Translations under genes and position numbers: made by a program | NCBI RefSeq assembly: GCF_000002985.6 | Contig: NC_003280.10 | Location: 12,954,501 to 13,018,500, forward strand | Length of the DNA: 64,000 bases | DNA from: Caenorhabditis elegans | Lineage: Eukaryota > Nematoda > Chromadorea > Rhabditida > Rhabditidae | Direction: 5' to 3' | Part shown: positions 23,001-33,722 of the stretch, piece after piece | Layout of the letters: every line of letters starts with the position of its first letter | Position numbering within the stretch: position 1 is the first letter of the stretch | Notes under the pieces: model-generated | Database searches by the model: none | What the model saw: only the letters and a program-made list of their open reading frames with translations | Told to the model about the DNA's origin: nothing

Positions 23001-23393
23001 AACGGTTTGCCGAACGGCAATTTCCGCCCACCTCAAGCTTCCTTGCAAAAACTGTAAACTACAAAATTCTAAAGGGATCCCAAAGTTCCAAACAACGAAA
23101 AAATCTCAAAAAATTTCCAGGTCTTCGTGAAAGTCGTCGTGTTGGTAATCTTCCTAGGAATGTTCCATGGTCTTGTCGTGCTCCCGATCGTCTTCTCAGC
23201 CCTCCCATTCACAAAAACATCAGGTCCGCAAAAGAAAAAGGTAGCTCCGTTGCAAATGCACGAAGCTGGTCCGATTCCAAAGAAGGAAGAGCCAAAAGTT
23301 ATCAAAGTGAACGGAGAAGAAGATGAAGAAGACGAGAAAACAACAAAAGAGGAACCAGTTGAAAAATCCGTTCGGAGCGCTGAGCGGGCTTAA
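11068..23393 (+). CDS. ptr-18: Patched-related protein PTR-18 (sterol-sensing domain, RND-type)
   Basis: Eleven exons join in one frame: 11068-11189, 12057-12131, 12182-12307, 16234-16494, 16609-16705, 17595-17858, 18366-18475, 19295-20086, 22111-22474, 22526-22729 and 23121-23393; 895 residues. A first membrane segment is near 35-55, followed by a large luminal loop with paired cysteines. The sterol-sensing domain spans roughly 255-420 with GVDD at 335-338. The second membrane half has the parallel motif GFSVDF near 746-751, the acidic residue typical of proton-coupled RND transporters. The C-terminal 45 residues are Lys/Glu-rich and cytosolic. The name is recalled (Y38F1A.3); from memory PTR-18 acts on the apical matrix and neural progenitor quiescence. 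Exon 5 has a weak acceptor (16609, or 16615 in the same frame). Introns hold a nested gene (intron 3) and a 1.6-kb tandem array (intron 8). Confidence 0.93.
11590..11855. repeat. Minisatellite, unit about 34-50 bp (GAATTTCCCGCCAAAA...)
   Basis: GAATTTCCCGC(C/T)AAAA followed by a T-rich spacer and TCAGAAAATTT repeats about seven times in ptr-18 intron 1. The unit shortens from about 50 to about 34 bp towards the right as the TTTTTATC spacer is lost. Upstream (11520-11590) is a run of TTCTAGAAGTTTCCAG units, the vocabulary of the intron-8 array. Confidence 0.75.
12328..12333 (-). terminator. Polyadenylation signal for the nested receptor gene
   Basis: TTTATT on the plus strand (AATAAA on the minus) lies 39 bases past the TGA at 12372 and only 21 bases from the end of ptr-18 exon 3, so the two transcripts nearly abut. 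Confidence 0.55.
12372..14715 (-). CDS. Seven-transmembrane receptor-like protein, nested antisense in ptr-18 intron 3
   Basis: Six minus-strand exons join in frame: 14460-14715, 13899-14040, 13458-13578, 13275-13406, 13117-13216 and 12372-12646; 341 residues. There are seven hydrophobic segments: TM1 [19 protein letters not shown]2 [20 protein letters not shown]3 [18 protein letters not shown] followed by VQR in the DRY position, TM4 [20 protein letters not shown]5 [19 protein letters not shown]6 [19 protein letters not shown]7 [17 protein letters not shown]. The C-terminal tail has a cysteine/tyrosine run, PPPP, and a long Lys/Arg/Glu-rich helix. This suits a nematode chemoreceptor-type GPCR, but I cannot place it in a named sr family. 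A TTTTTTCAG acceptor sits 4 bases before the ATG, so it is probably trans-spliced independently of ptr-18. The exon-4 donor could be 3 bases further on (13272). Confidence 0.82.
12720..12910. repeat. Inverted GCCTGCCTACCTGCC / GGCAGGTAGACAGG repeats
   Basis: CTGCCTGCCTACCTGCC near 12725 and GGCACCTGGCAGGC...GGCAGGTAGACAGGTAGG near 12843-12885 form a loose inverted pair inside intron 5 of the nested receptor gene. Confidence 0.5.
13752..13852. mobile_element. Compact GTGTGCGGCAAAT-terminal element
   Basis: About 100 bp: AGGGGTGTGCGGCAAATTTG at the left, GGAGATTTGCCGCACACGCCT at the right (19 bp scored). The flanks AGTTTAGAAC and GCTCTAGAAG match at 6 of 10 positions, consistent with an old 10-bp target duplication. 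It lies in intron 2 of the nested receptor gene. Confidence 0.65.
14128..14452. repeat. Fold-back element with GCGCCCGACAC hairpins next to a splice donor
   Basis: Two hairpins (about 14128-14203 and 14393-14452) each start CAGCGCCCGACAC and close with GTGTCGG(T/G)(C/G)GC. The intervening 190 bp is GC-rich. The right hairpin ends within 10 bases of the exon-1 donor of the nested receptor gene (14459). Confidence 0.55.
14716..16233. other. Remainder of ptr-18 intron 3, upstream of the nested gene
   Basis: AT-rich sequence with a CCGGCAAAT/GCCGATTTGCCGG repeat array at about 15440-15930 (two opposed blocks, with TTTGTCGGAAAACGGC near 15528 and GCCGGTTTGCCGAC near 15890) and no coding similarity. 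The nested gene's promoter should lie in 14730-15430. Confidence 0.5.
14720..14728 (-). promoter_or_regulatory. Likely trans-splice acceptor of the nested receptor gene
   Basis: On the minus strand AATTTTTTCAG is followed by CGAT and the ATG at 14715. The canonical acceptor so close to the start, without a leader exon, fits SL addition. Confidence 0.6.
16962..17098. repeat. Hairpin with about 58-bp arms in ptr-18 intron 5
   Basis: ATTATCTTGCGTTTTCAACT...GACGGCGAGATTT is inverted as AAATCTCGCCGTTCATCG...AAGTTGAAAATGCAAGATAAT. The arms differ at only a few positions and enclose a loop of about 20 bp. The intron RNA would form a long duplex. Confidence 0.8.
17881..18317. mobile_element. GTAGCGCCAGTGGG-family element with both ends
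   Basis: Left end TTAAAGGTGGAGTAGCGGGG, right end CTGGCGCAACTCCACCTTTTA, an inverted pair; AT-rich non-coding body. It nearly fills ptr-18 intron 6 (17859-18365). Confidence 0.7.
18581..19156. mobile_element. GTGTGCGGCAAAT-terminal element in ptr-18 intron 7
   Basis: Left AGGAGTGTGCGGCAAATTTG, right AAATTTGCCGCACACTCCT, an inverted pair. Inside is a duplicated block: TCAAAAAAGTCGATTTGCCG occurs near 18660 and again near 18970, each followed by AATTTGCGGAGCTCGCCAGA. The flanks TCTCTGAACC and GATGTGAACC agree at 7 of 10 positions. Confidence 0.7.
20100..21765 (+). repeat. Higher-order tandem repeat, 281 + 272 bp subunits (period 553)
   Basis: The marker GGCTGGAAACTTCTAGAATT starts at about 20435, 20716, 20988, 21269 and 21541: spacings 281, 272, 281, 272. 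Two related subunits therefore alternate, forming a 553-bp higher-order unit repeated about three times. Each subunit is itself built from about 30-bp TTCTAGAA(C/A)TTTCTAGG-type monomers. The array fills most of ptr-18 intron 8 (20087-22110). The rest of the intron is unique AT-rich DNA with two GACCGACCAATCA/CTGATTGGTCGACG inverted bits near 21945-21990. Confidence 0.85.
22743..23034. mobile_element. GGGGTGGACGGCAAAT-terminal element in ptr-18 intron 10
   Basis: Left AGGGGTGGACGGCAAATCGG, right GGCAATTTCCGCCCACCT, an inverted pair; the interior has CGGCAAATCGGCAAATTGCC repeats. It is the best-bounded copy of the CCGGCAAAT family and occupies most of intron 10 (22730-23120). Confidence 0.65.
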
Positions 23394-23649
23394 CTTTTTT
23401 GTTTTCCGTAATTTTTTATTTATTTTTTAAATTTTTTTCCCCCAAACTCCCAGTTTTCAGAACTCTCCCGTTGAAATTCACGTTCCATACCGTTTTTTTT
23501 TGCCTGTTTTCCCCTCCCAAGTGCTCCAATCGATAGTTTTACGGGTTCTTCTGATCCACTTTCAAAAGCTAGATGTTTTGTTAGTGATTGATTCAAATGT
23601 GCTATATGTTTTTTTTTATTACTACGCCTAGAATTTTTTTGATATTGAG

Positions 23650-23655
23650 AATAAA
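23650..23655 (+). terminator. Polyadenylation signal AATAAA for ptr-18
   Basis: Canonical AATAAA, 257 bases after the TAA stop at 23391-23393. Confidence 0.55.
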
Positions 23656-23682
23656 TTATTTTTTATAAATTAGGTTTGTGTC

Positions 23683-23792
23683 GGGGGTGTGCGGCAAATC
23701 TCAAAATTTGCCGAGAGCGGCGAATTCGGCAAATTTGTCGAGCTTAACAACCGGCAAAATTGGCAAATTTGGCCAATTTGCCGCACACCCCT
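23683..23792. mobile_element. GTGTGCGGCAAAT-terminal element just after the ptr-18 3' end
   Basis: Compact copy ending GCCGCACACCCCT. The flanks GGTTTGTGTC (23673-23682) and GGTTTGCATG (23793-23802) match at 7 of 10 positions. Confidence 0.65.
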
Positions 23793-23907
23793 GGTTTGCA
23801 TGAATAGAAAAAATAAAAATAATCCCCTCTGACAATACTTTTAAAACGTAAAATATACAAAGGTTTGGCACCTACATATAATTGCTGTAGAACATGTGGC
23901 AGAGAGC

Positions 23908-24068
23908 CTACATGCCTGCATGCCTACATGCCTACATGCCTACATGCCTACAAGGCTACATGCCTTCATGCCTACATGCATACATGCCTAAATGCCTACA
24001 TGCCTACATGCCTACATGCCTATATGCCTGCATGCCTGCATGCCTGCATGCCTACATGCCAACAGGCC
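23908..24068 (+). repeat. Minisatellite of CATGCCTA (8-bp unit)
   Basis: CATGCCTA / CATGCCTG is repeated about twenty times with few interruptions. Because 8 is not a multiple of 3, it reads open in several frames as MPTCLHAY-type peptides; these are repeat translations, not genes. Confidence 0.9.
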
Positions 24069-24858
24069 TTTTTTTTGTGAAATTTAGAGAACATTAGCTT
24101 ACTCCCCAATTTCCCACATCTTGCCAATGCTTCACGGGTCCTCAAGAAGGCTTAGCGCATATCGGCAAATCTCAAAGGACACCTGTTACATATTATAATG
24201 ATATCCCACTTGCCTCAATCCATCGATCCATTACATCCCTTGTCTTGTAAACCTGTCTCGTTCTCCTTCTCCATATATTCTCAATTATTTCCCTTCTCCT
24301 CTCTTTTCTGATGACGCAACACAATGAGCTAGGAGAACCACACGACGAGGTTAACGAGGTGCGGTCCCCTTTTTGAGGGCACTGTTTTTATTACGGGCAT
24401 ACACACAGGGCTATGTATTGCGCTGTTTCGTAATTTTATTGACTGACAATTGTATTGACCCGGACACACCCTTTGAGATAAGGATCATTATGGAAATTTG
24501 GGATGTAAGCGTGCAAAATTGCAGATTTTCCAGGGTAATCCTACAGTAACCTCGTCAAGTATCTACAACAAGTACTGCACACAACTTGATAGGCAAACAT
24601 TGTGCATTTAGTTTGAATTTTTAAATCCGCTCTGTTCTCAAAGCCTACCCCATGCCTACCTGCCTACAAACTTACCTATCGTCTATTTTTATTGTTTGGC
24701 TTCAGGCACGCGTGTAGGCACAGGGCAGGTGTAGGCAACCTTAAAGGTATTCAGTCGTATTGAGGCCTACGTAAAAGGTATTAGAACTTAGCTTAAATGT
24801 TTAATACTATGATAGTACACACAATTTTAGTAAACTACTGAAAGTAAAGCTTCCATTC

Positions 24859-25027
24859 AGGGGTGTGTGGCAAATTTGCCCAACTTGCCGAATTTGCCAA
24901 GCGCTGCAAATTTCAAAAGTGTAGACTTGTCGAATCGGCCGATCTCGGCAAATTTGCCGAATTCGCCGTACTCAGTATAAAAAAAGTCGATTTGCCGAAA
25001 AAATTACAAAATTTGCTGCACACCCCT
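24859..25027. mobile_element. GTGTGCGGCAAAT-type element with 9/10-bp target duplication
   Basis: Left AGGGGTGTGTGGCAAATTTG, right AAATTTGCTGCACACCCCT. Flanks GCTTCCATTC (24849-24858) and GCTTCCATTG (25028-25037) are identical for nine bases. Confidence 0.8.
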
Positions 25028-25137
25028 GCTTCCATTGCATAAAGGCACATCTTCGTGCCTACCTTATGTCTTCCTGCTTAACGAGCTTACCTATTGCCAA
25101 GTTTATGTCTTTTGGTTCAGGCGAAGGTCCCCTTGTA

Positions 25138-25335
25138 GGTTTTCAGGCAGGCATATGTCACATCGAATGTATTCAGGCAGGTATAGGTTTCTTTGAAAAT
25201 TTTCAGGCAGGCATAGGTTGACTTTGAGGTGTTCAGTTAGGCAAAGAACACCTCAAAGGTATTCAGGCAGGCATTGATTACTTTGAAAAATTTCAGGCAG
25301 GCACAGGTCACCTTGAAGGTACTCAGGCAGGTAGG
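25138..25335 (+). repeat. Minisatellite, about 30-bp unit (TTCAGGCAGGCA...)
   Basis: TTCAGGCAGGCATAGGT plus a variable TTGAAGGTA-type tail recurs about six or seven times with considerable divergence. Confidence 0.75.
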
Positions 25336-27504
25336 TAGAGGCTGACATTTTTTACTTACAAATAAAACGCTTCAGTACCGACTGAACCATTACAAATCTC
25401 CTAGTCAGAAGTCTATTAAGACTTGAAATTTGTAAAATTACAGTAACCCTATAAGAACTTACCTAACCTCTGAAATTCTCTACCGTTCTCAACTTTCCAA
25501 AAACCCTCTCTTGCTACAGTAACCACTATCTTACGGTAGCACAGCTTGATCTACCCTACTGGAGCAGTTTTGAATATTAATTTTTTCTTTTCTATTGTCA
25601 ACACCTAGGTGGCCACTGTTCCGCAATTTTATGGTCCATTATTGGGTAGGATCAAAGCGTAGTCATATTCCTACACACCTTTGAAGGTTTTATTATCCGA
25701 TTGACAGTAAAGATAAGGAAATCATTTTGAAACGTTTTGCATAATGATCGTTTTTGCAACCTAACTTTGCAAATCAAGCTGGAATTCCTTTTTCCTTATC
25801 ACCTGGAATATCAAATATCATTGTCTGGAACAATCAACTGATAAGAGCACTTGAAGCGTCAATAAACTAACTATGTTCGGCGTTCTTGTTCTTCTTATCA
25901 CCTATTGATAAGGATAAAATAAATAAACAGAACACCTGTGAAGAGAATTCAATTAAAAAAATAACACAACGAGCCGCGTGTTCAGACTGATAAGGAGCCG
26001 GTGACTGGAACCAATTCACTTTGCGGGAAATAATGCGTGCTTTGAAGACAAGATAGTTGATAACAAAAGTGTCCCCTTTGGTAACAGGTTGTGCCAGTTT
26101 TCAATGCCACTGATAGGGACGGTATGAGGTGGTTTCTCCATACCTTTGCATTTTTACAAACATCGAAACATCGAAACGATCCGCTACCGTGAAATTTACA
26201 TGGAGACACTTGATTGATGGATATTTCGGAGAATTGAGGTAAGAGGGTTTTTCACAATTTAGCATCTTGTTTATCTTGTAAATCTACGCTGAATTAGGTT
26301 GTCAGAGATTTCACTTCAAGTTGTCAGTGCGCATAGGTTACAAAATTTTATATATTTTATACCGTAATCTTCCTAGTTGAAGATCAAAACAACAAAAATC
26401 CATATATGTACCTGCAAATCAACCTACGCCTGCCTCGTGCCTACACGCGCACCTATGATTTTTTGACGGTTACCAAATATAAGCTTAAGCAGCTCTTTTT
26501 TTACAAAGTTTTCGTGACCAGACCTTCAATTTAAACTGGCAAGCTTTGATTAATTAATGTTTTTTTTAAAGTTTCAGTCATTTCCACATTTTCCAGCACA
26601 CACATTTCCAATTTGAAACGAGTAAAATTGGCGGGAAACAGAGGAAGTCATACATTTTATACGGGATTTTTAGATTAAGATCATCGCAAAGTTTTCGGGG
26701 AAAAATCGGGAAAAAATCATCATAGCCTTGAGAAAATCAAATTGAAATGTGTGAAATTGCAAACATTTGGAAATTATAGAACAGAATAAACTAAAAAACT
26801 CGATAAAAGTTCCGATATTAAACTTATAAAGCTCTACTGAAAAAATCCCTCTTGTTTCAAACTCAATATATAGCAATAGTTTAACTATAGGCCTGCTCAG
26901 TAGGTACAAAAAAGCAGGCTCGCCACGTGCCTACACGCCTACCTCAAGCCCAAAGCCTACCTATAGCTTACCTAATTATTTTCTTAGTTTTGTATTTTCT
27001 TTTCAAATATTAATTGAACTGCATAAGCCTATTCTATTCCAGAAGCAAATATCTGAGTTCAATCCTAAATACAGAAAATAGGCGCGTAGGCCGGCAGGCA
27101 AAAAGTAGGTACGTAGGCATATAAATGAGCCTATCGACCTATAAAGATCTAGGAAAAGCTTCTAAAAAAATTCTCGAGTAAAGCCAGTTTCGAGAAATCT
27201 TGAAAATAAAACTGACCATTTTATTATGAGCAATTCAGCCTCTATTTATAAATTTTTACAGAATTTTGTTCTGAACACCAAAATCTGTTTAGAGGCGCAC
27301 ACTAGGTCTCACCACGAATCAAGTTAAAATTTCGAAAAACTATAATCCTGCAATCAAGGTGACGTAGCTTTTCTAAAATTTCAAAATGGGAAAAATTCCC
27401 ACAAATTTACAAAATTCTCACATGTTTCCCAATAATTTCCCCAATACAAGCTGAATAGTACAGTTCTTTATCAACTAGTAGCATTAACCAAACTCTCACA
27501 TATG

Positions 27505-27566
27505 ATCACTGGCGCCGCCAATAACTCCGGACGGCGGAAATTCCGCGTAGTTACCCTTGCTGGCGC
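27505..27566. other. GC-rich nested hairpin block
   Basis: GGCGCC at both ends, with CCGCC...GGCGG and the palindrome GGAATTCC-like GGAAATTCC inside, in otherwise AT-rich sequence. It could be a structured RNA or a fold-back remnant; nothing identifies it. Confidence 0.3.
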
Positions 27567-28206
27567 CTACAGACGTCTCTCAACTAATTACCATTGCAAA
27601 AGATAAACATGTTCATCATTTCCAGAGATAACCATCACCATCACTGTATGTGTATGTCCTCACACAGTCAACTCCTCACAGCAAAAAAGATTGGAATCTT
27701 GAAAATCGGTGAGTATCTAGTCTCGAGGTGTCAATCACCGGACACACTAATTGCCAAGGATTTCCCCATAGTTTTCTACACTTTTTTCTTTGTTTTCAAA
27801 AAACAATCCTCTATACATATTTGCACGCTATACAATTATGGTATGTTTATTGTGCCATTTTGGAGCCCAAAATGTCACAAGGGCGCCCAGCTTGACCTAT
27901 CGGTTTGTAAACTGATAAGAATTGTGTTGAGATTGTGATTGAGAGAGTTGACCAATGCAATCTTACGATTGTTTGAGTGCGGAGGCAGGAGAAAAAATTT
28001 GTGGGAAAGTGGGGAAAGGTCGTGAGAATAAATAACTGTACATTTATTGAACAAAAAACTATTCAAATTTCTGAAAAACTGTCCATGATACCTTGATAAC
28101 GTTGAAAAAAAAGAGCAGCCGACAAAAACCTGTTTTTGCAAAGTCTCATTTGTCTACGGCAACTCTCCCAATCATGCACCGTGATGGGAATACTGTAAGA
28201 CTACGC

Positions 28207-28375
28207 GTGGTGCCAGGCTGCCCCATAACGGTTTGATCTACAAAAAATGCGCGAATTTTTTGCCCAAAAAAAAGTGACGTCAGAACGTTCTTAACCATGC
28301 AAAATCAGTTAAGAACTCTGCGTCTCTTCTCCCGCATTTTTTGTAGATCTACGTGTGGTTTAGTTGGTACCAGGA
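28207..28375. repeat. GTTTGATCT palindromic element
   Basis: ACGGTTTGATCTACAAAAAA...GTGACGTCAG...CCCGCATTTTTTGTAGATCT; member of the family described at 1690-1865. Confidence 0.6.
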
Positions 28376-28464
28376 TTTCCACAAGGGCCCGAGTTACGCC
28401 TCGGAGGGTGGAATTTCTAGTTGCTCCAACACGCTCCATCTCCAAATGCTTCCGTTCACCCCCA

Positions 28465-28478
28465 CCCCCCCCCCCCCC
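28465..28478 (+). repeat. C14 homopolymer tract
   Basis: Fourteen consecutive C (G on the other strand), next to further C runs; G-quadruplex capable. Confidence 0.9.
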
Positions 28479-30724
28479 ACTATTTCCCTTATCACTAGTG
28501 ATCCTTATCAATTTCCATTCAATCATAATTTCAAAGCCTCGATTATCATCATCAACCACCTCGTGGTCTCCTCGTATTCTCTTTGAACTCGGCGGTCGAC
28601 CCCAGTGACGTGTTTTTTCAGTACCCCAGTCGGTACCGGCACAAGGTTGACACGAGAAAGTTTGCCCTTTTTGGAACAAAAAACTTCTCTGGCTTTTTTT
28701 CACTTTTTCTCACCTATTCTGACATCACTCATATAAAAGTTGAAAAAAACGACGAAGAACAGAGGAGAAGACGGCAAACATTACCGGTGATAACGTTCCC
28801 TTTTGTGCACTTTTTTAGCCGACTGACTGGTATGTATGAACTGGCTAAAAGTGCAGGCCTGATCTCATCGAGCTGTGGAATGGGATTTGAATTTGCCTGG
28901 CACGAACCAATTGAGCAGCTTATTGAGATGACATTGAGATGACAGGAGCACCATTTCCGATAAAGACCATAGTCCTGAATAGCTAAATAATTAAATATTT
29001 TGGAAATTAGATCAATTTTCAGGTAAATAGTTGATACCGTAACTTTAAGAATTCGATTTCAAAAACTTTGAATATTTTTCAAATTTCAAAGTTTCCGGAC
29101 TATATTGAAAACTAATTGGGCAAAAATTCAGAAAGGTTAGAAACTTGAACATTTTAGAAGTATGAAAGCTGGGGTTCAGCGCAGGCACAAACATGCCTAC
29201 CCGCCTGACTGCGGTCTAACCTATATTGGAGGATGCCTAGGCCTATTTTACCATTGATAATTTTTTTCAAAGGCCTACGGGCCTTGTAAGCCTTGTAGAC
29301 ACGTAGGTTTTTTTGAATTGAAAATTGAAAAACAATACACAACAAATTGAAAACTAGATCTTGAAATTTAAAGAAATACTGGTGAAAAGATCTCCTGGCT
29401 TTATTTTTAAAAAACAACGAATTAGGCAACATTTCTGAAAATTTGGAAACTTGAACACCTTAGAAAAATCAAACGCCTACCTGCAGGTCTAACTCATATT
29501 GGAGGAGACCTAGGCCTGGTTTACAATTGCAATTTTCGTAAGCCTACAGGCCACCTTCTAGGCAGGTAGGCTATTTTGAACTAACAAATGGAAATCTGTT
29601 AGTTGAAAGTTAATAGGGATTAAATTTTTGGAATACATTCTTCTTGAAATAAAATTATATAAGAGATTCTAGATTTCAATACAAACTCCAAAAGTAAACG
29701 CTTTCTGAAGTTTTTTTTTTTTAATTTCAGGCATCAGGCATCATTTCAGGCAAAATTGTGGCAAAATTTTTGATTTTAGCTGAAAATGAGCCCGCCATCA
29801 CTTTTTTTGAGAAATTAACAAAACGTCTCATAACAAAATTCGGCAGTTTTGGCTCATTTTGGGTCTAAAAAGCAAAGTTTTAGATTTCGGTACTCCACCG
29901 CAAGGCGAGTGGCGCGACAACAAGATCCCCTCAAACAATTTCAAAAAAAAAAGTTTCAAAAAGTCTAGAGCATCATTATTTAAACCTGAATTTAATTCTA
30001 CCTGGCACGACAAATCATCATCTCCGAGGGGCGCCGAAAACCGAACGACCTTCCATCATCATCACCTCCGTTCATCATTTCAGTCATACGCGTAGGTAAA
30101 TGTGATTTTGTTTCTTCCAATTCAATCACGGAGGTCGAACAACACAAGAGGCCACACGCGATCCCCAGATTCGGGTGACAAATGTTGCGTAATTTACATG
30201 GAAAAAGTGCATGAGAGGGGGGGTCCGACCTCCCAATGCGCGAACGATTCTTTGTCTCTGAATTTTTTTCGGTTTTTTTTCTAAAAGGCATCGCTTCTTT
30301 TTTATCTAATTATTTGCCGTGTCGAAACACAATCACCACACAAAAAGGAAAAGCCATCTGTCAGCAGTTGGGGCACGATTCCCGCATAGTAGGAACGATG
30401 CGCACAGGCAGATAATATTAATGAGAGGAGGAGACGTTTGAATTCCCCTACAGAAGAATGACAGTTGGTTTGGCACATTGTTGAGTCCAAAAGTGGGTGC
30501 CATAATGAGCTCAAGAAGCCGAATAATGGAGAGACAGATGTTTTCGGAGAGATTTTAAAGGAGATCAAACAGTACTTTCCGGTCCAAAAATTGACTGGTA
30601 ACAGTTGGCTTAAGAGCTTTTTGACCTGGCCGCAAATTTTATAGTTTTTAGTTTGGAAGTTTTGAAGTTTTGAAATTCAATAGAATTTGAAATTCGACTT
30701 TCTTACAGTTTGATTGAAAAAAAA

Positions 30725-30840
30725 TGCGGGAATTTTATGTCCAAAAAATGTGACGATGCAAAATCTGTTGAGAATGCGTCTCAACTCTCTCATTTTTTTT
30801 CTAGATCTACGTAGATCAAACCGAAATGGGACACTCTGAC
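30725..30840. repeat. GTTTGATCT palindromic element, one end lost
   Basis: AAATGCGGGAATTTT...GTGACG...CTAGATCTACGTAGATCAAAC...GGGACACTCTGACAC. The right end is intact and the left is degraded. Confidence 0.5.
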
Positions 30841-33715
30841 ACTAAATCCTTTGTTCTTTCAAGTTGAAAAAGTTTGATCTACTCAAAAATGAAGGACTCC
30901 GGTAGATCAAAAAGTGGTGGAAAAATTTTAGTGGAAATCGATATTTAATGTGTCTATTTTACTATTACATATTTTTCTAGCTATCTTTTCAATTTTTTGG
31001 TTTGCAACGGTTTGTTATGCGAGTTCAAATTTTTCCAAAAATTTTATTTTAGGCAGAAAAACAGTTTCTTGCCTTGCACTTGTACCTACGTCTTCTTTGA
31101 TATGCCTGCCTTGTGCCTACGCCTTCTTTATGCCTATACTTGTTTTGGGTCGAAACTTACGTCTACCTTGCCTGTATATCTGGCAAAAATATGGGCCTAC
31201 CTATCCATAAAACATTGATTTTTGCTAGAAGAATCCCATGCAAACCAAAATTATTTTGATATTCAAACTTCCCCGTTCACCTTTTTCATAATTACCGCAA
31301 CCCAAATATCAGATAATAACTCTTAAATAATTATCCTATCACGCAATGCTCATAATTTCAACATGCCCCCAACTACGCAATAGTACACACACATATTGTA
31401 ATATGGATATTGTTGCATACATATCTAGATATATATGTATATACTCAATTCACCTACGTCATCTTGAGCACCTGTTGCTCGACCTGCTGTCGGCTCGTGG
31501 GTGGCCTGTAGATCCGCCAAATCGTTTCTACCACCCTCCCGTTGTTTTCTATTTGTCCTACTGGAATTGACCTCTTCTTACGCAATGTGAGTTCTCCCGC
31601 TCTACGTCATCAGAGCACGCCAATTGCCCCATTCAACAACTACACACACCTATCTCAATCAGATCTTTCACACTCTCTTGTTCAAATATACGACTGGAAA
31701 GGTCACACTTTTCACTTGTCCATCATCAGATTAGTGTCGCATTAGAGGGGGAGATGGTGCGCGAAAACTGATAGCTGAGCCCTGCTATGATAGTCCCTTA
31801 TTTGCCTGTGGGAATGTTAGGGGAGTCAAATGAAATATAAGAAGATGTTTGGAAGAAGAAGAAGAAGGTCAGCCAGATATGGGCAGCTGGCCGAACACCT
31901 GGTAGTACGTGTGGGATGGCGCATCCCAATCTCTTTTACTACCATAATTTTCTCAACTTTCACTTTTTCTACTTTTCTAAGATTACTTGAGTGTTAACCT
32001 TCCATATCCACCTCTCCCCGTTCCCTGCTCCGTCTGATTTGTTGCTTGTCCGGTACAATTTATGAGTTTGGGAACCCACCACTGTGTTCAATGGGTGGCT
32101 CCCAAAACAATAGGCCAAATGTCGTGTGTGTGGTTTAGTGTTTGGATGAACTTTTTAAAGGTGGTGGGGGAGAAATAAAGATACAAAAAAATATATATAT
32201 ATGCTGCCATGGGAGACAAATTTTTGAATTTGAAGGGTAGCGTAGATGTTTAGAAAATGTCAAAAATTTCAGTCCAAGACGAACTTCAAAATTATAGTAG
32301 GTCAAAAAATCACTTTTTGACTGTAAAAAAAATTACAAAAGACATTTTAGCCTTGACAATAAATAACATAATTTCTTATTATTTTTCCAGTAAAAGAGCC
32401 CCCGTAAGAAAAAATCCTATATATTAACATTAATAGGCGCTTTCAGGTGTAGCGTAGATGTTTAGAAAAGGCCCGAATTTCACATAGATTTTTGGACACT
32501 TTAAAGGAGATTTGGCCCTTAATATAGTTTTGGTAGTCTAAAACTACCTAATATATGATAAAACAGTCTGGATTTATTTTAAGATTTTTCAAAATTTTCA
32601 GTCTAAATTTTGGCAAAAAAAAACCAAATATATATGGACTTTTTCAGTAATTTCGAGCATTTCTACAAGTTTTCATCCCTATAATATATGAATACAAAAA
32701 ATTAAAGCCTGTCAAAAAACTGTGAAAACCCACTTTTTAACTGTAAAAAAATTATAAAGGGTATTTTAACACTGACGATAACTAACGTCATTTCTAAATA
32801 CTTTTCTAGTAAAAGAGCATCATAAGAAAAAATCCAAAATGCTCAAAGTATTTTAGGTGATTTTAGAGCATATCACAAAACTTGAAGTTTCTGCTGTATA
32901 CTTGGAAAGGCTAGAAGATGCGTAATTTTCTCTGTTTTTCAAAATTTGATTTTTGTTGATTTTTGGAAAGTTAGAAGCCTATTTAGATAACTATCAAAAT
33001 TTTATTGATTTTTAAATTTCAATTAGTTTTAACACTTTTTTTTTAAACATATTACCCAAAAATGTTAATCATTCTGAACGTTTTTATTTTTTTTTGCCTT
33101 ATTGACACCCTTTACCTGTCTAGACAGGAAAAGCTGCTAGTACCCTCCGTGTCTCCCGTTAACCTTGGAACTTTGCCAAACCGGAAGAGTGTAGTGATTT
33201 TGACACCTTTCTTTGTCAAGGACGTAATTATCGATCCGCAGTTTGTTTTTTTTTCGTGGTCCATAACTGTGCACCAATCAATATTTTAACACCTTATGAC
33301 CCCCGCCAACCTCTTCCCAATATTGCAATTTGCCGACTGCTGACCCAGTATCCCGCTGTCTTTGGGTCATCTGCCAGCTCGTCGTCGTTCAGTCAGCAAC
33401 ATCAGCGCAGAAGTATTTTTCTTCATTCTCAAAAATCCCAAAACCCCCCGTCTTCATCATCATCACCTTCATTCCTTCATGTGCCTGGGGGAGACGGCTG
33501 GCCCTGGGGGGAGGTGGGGGAGAGGGTGCGCAAAAACTGGGCGGAGTCCCTGGCAGTCACCCGCCTCCGGTCACTCGACTGTCATTGCGAGTCAAGGTGC
33601 CGTACCTTGACTTACTTTTTTTTCTTGCTTTCTCTCTCCACTTGACAATTTTCTCAAATTCACTAACTTTTTGAGATTTAATAATAAGCATTAATAATAA
33701 ATTCCTGAAGTTCCA

Positions 33716-33722
33716 TTTCCAG
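33716..33722 (+). promoter_or_regulatory. Acceptor directly abutting the cyd-1 ATG
   Basis: TTTCCAG ends at 33722 and the ATG begins at 33723, either a spliced-leader site or the end of an intron in the 5' UTR. Confidence 0.6.

Larger units (their letters stand above)
23394..33722. other. Gene-free 10-kb interval upstream of cyd-1
   Basis: I find no exon chain with protein similarity. Contents: two GTGTGCGGCAAAT elements (23683-23792 and 24859-25027), a CATGCCTA minisatellite (23908-24068), a 30-bp minisatellite (25138-25335), scattered GCCTACCTGCC motifs (24650-24740, 26420-26450, 26895-26960, 27080-27125, 29190-29300, 29475-29570, 31085-31200), a small GC-rich hairpin block (27505-27566), two GTTTGATCT palindromic elements (28207-28375 and 30725-30840), a C14 tract (28465-28478), and AT-rich repeat blocks with GTAGCGTAGATGTTTAGAAA at 32237 and 32456. 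From 33120 the GC content rises towards the cyd-1 start, the likely proximal promoter. The size suggests cyd-1 regulatory DNA, which is inference. Confidence 0.6.

Noticed and set aside
23865..24097. Cysteine/histidine-rich frames (MPTCLHAY repeats) resembling zinc-binding repeats
   Set aside because: Pure translation of the CATGCCTA minisatellite.
25138..25335. Regularly spaced repeat array considered as a CRISPR array
   Set aside because: The genome is eukaryotic, the units are contiguous and degenerate without unique spacers, and there are no cas genes.
28583..28942. 119-codon plus-strand open frame
   Set aside because: No ATG at the start that matches an exon, no conserved motif, no splice partners; likely chance.
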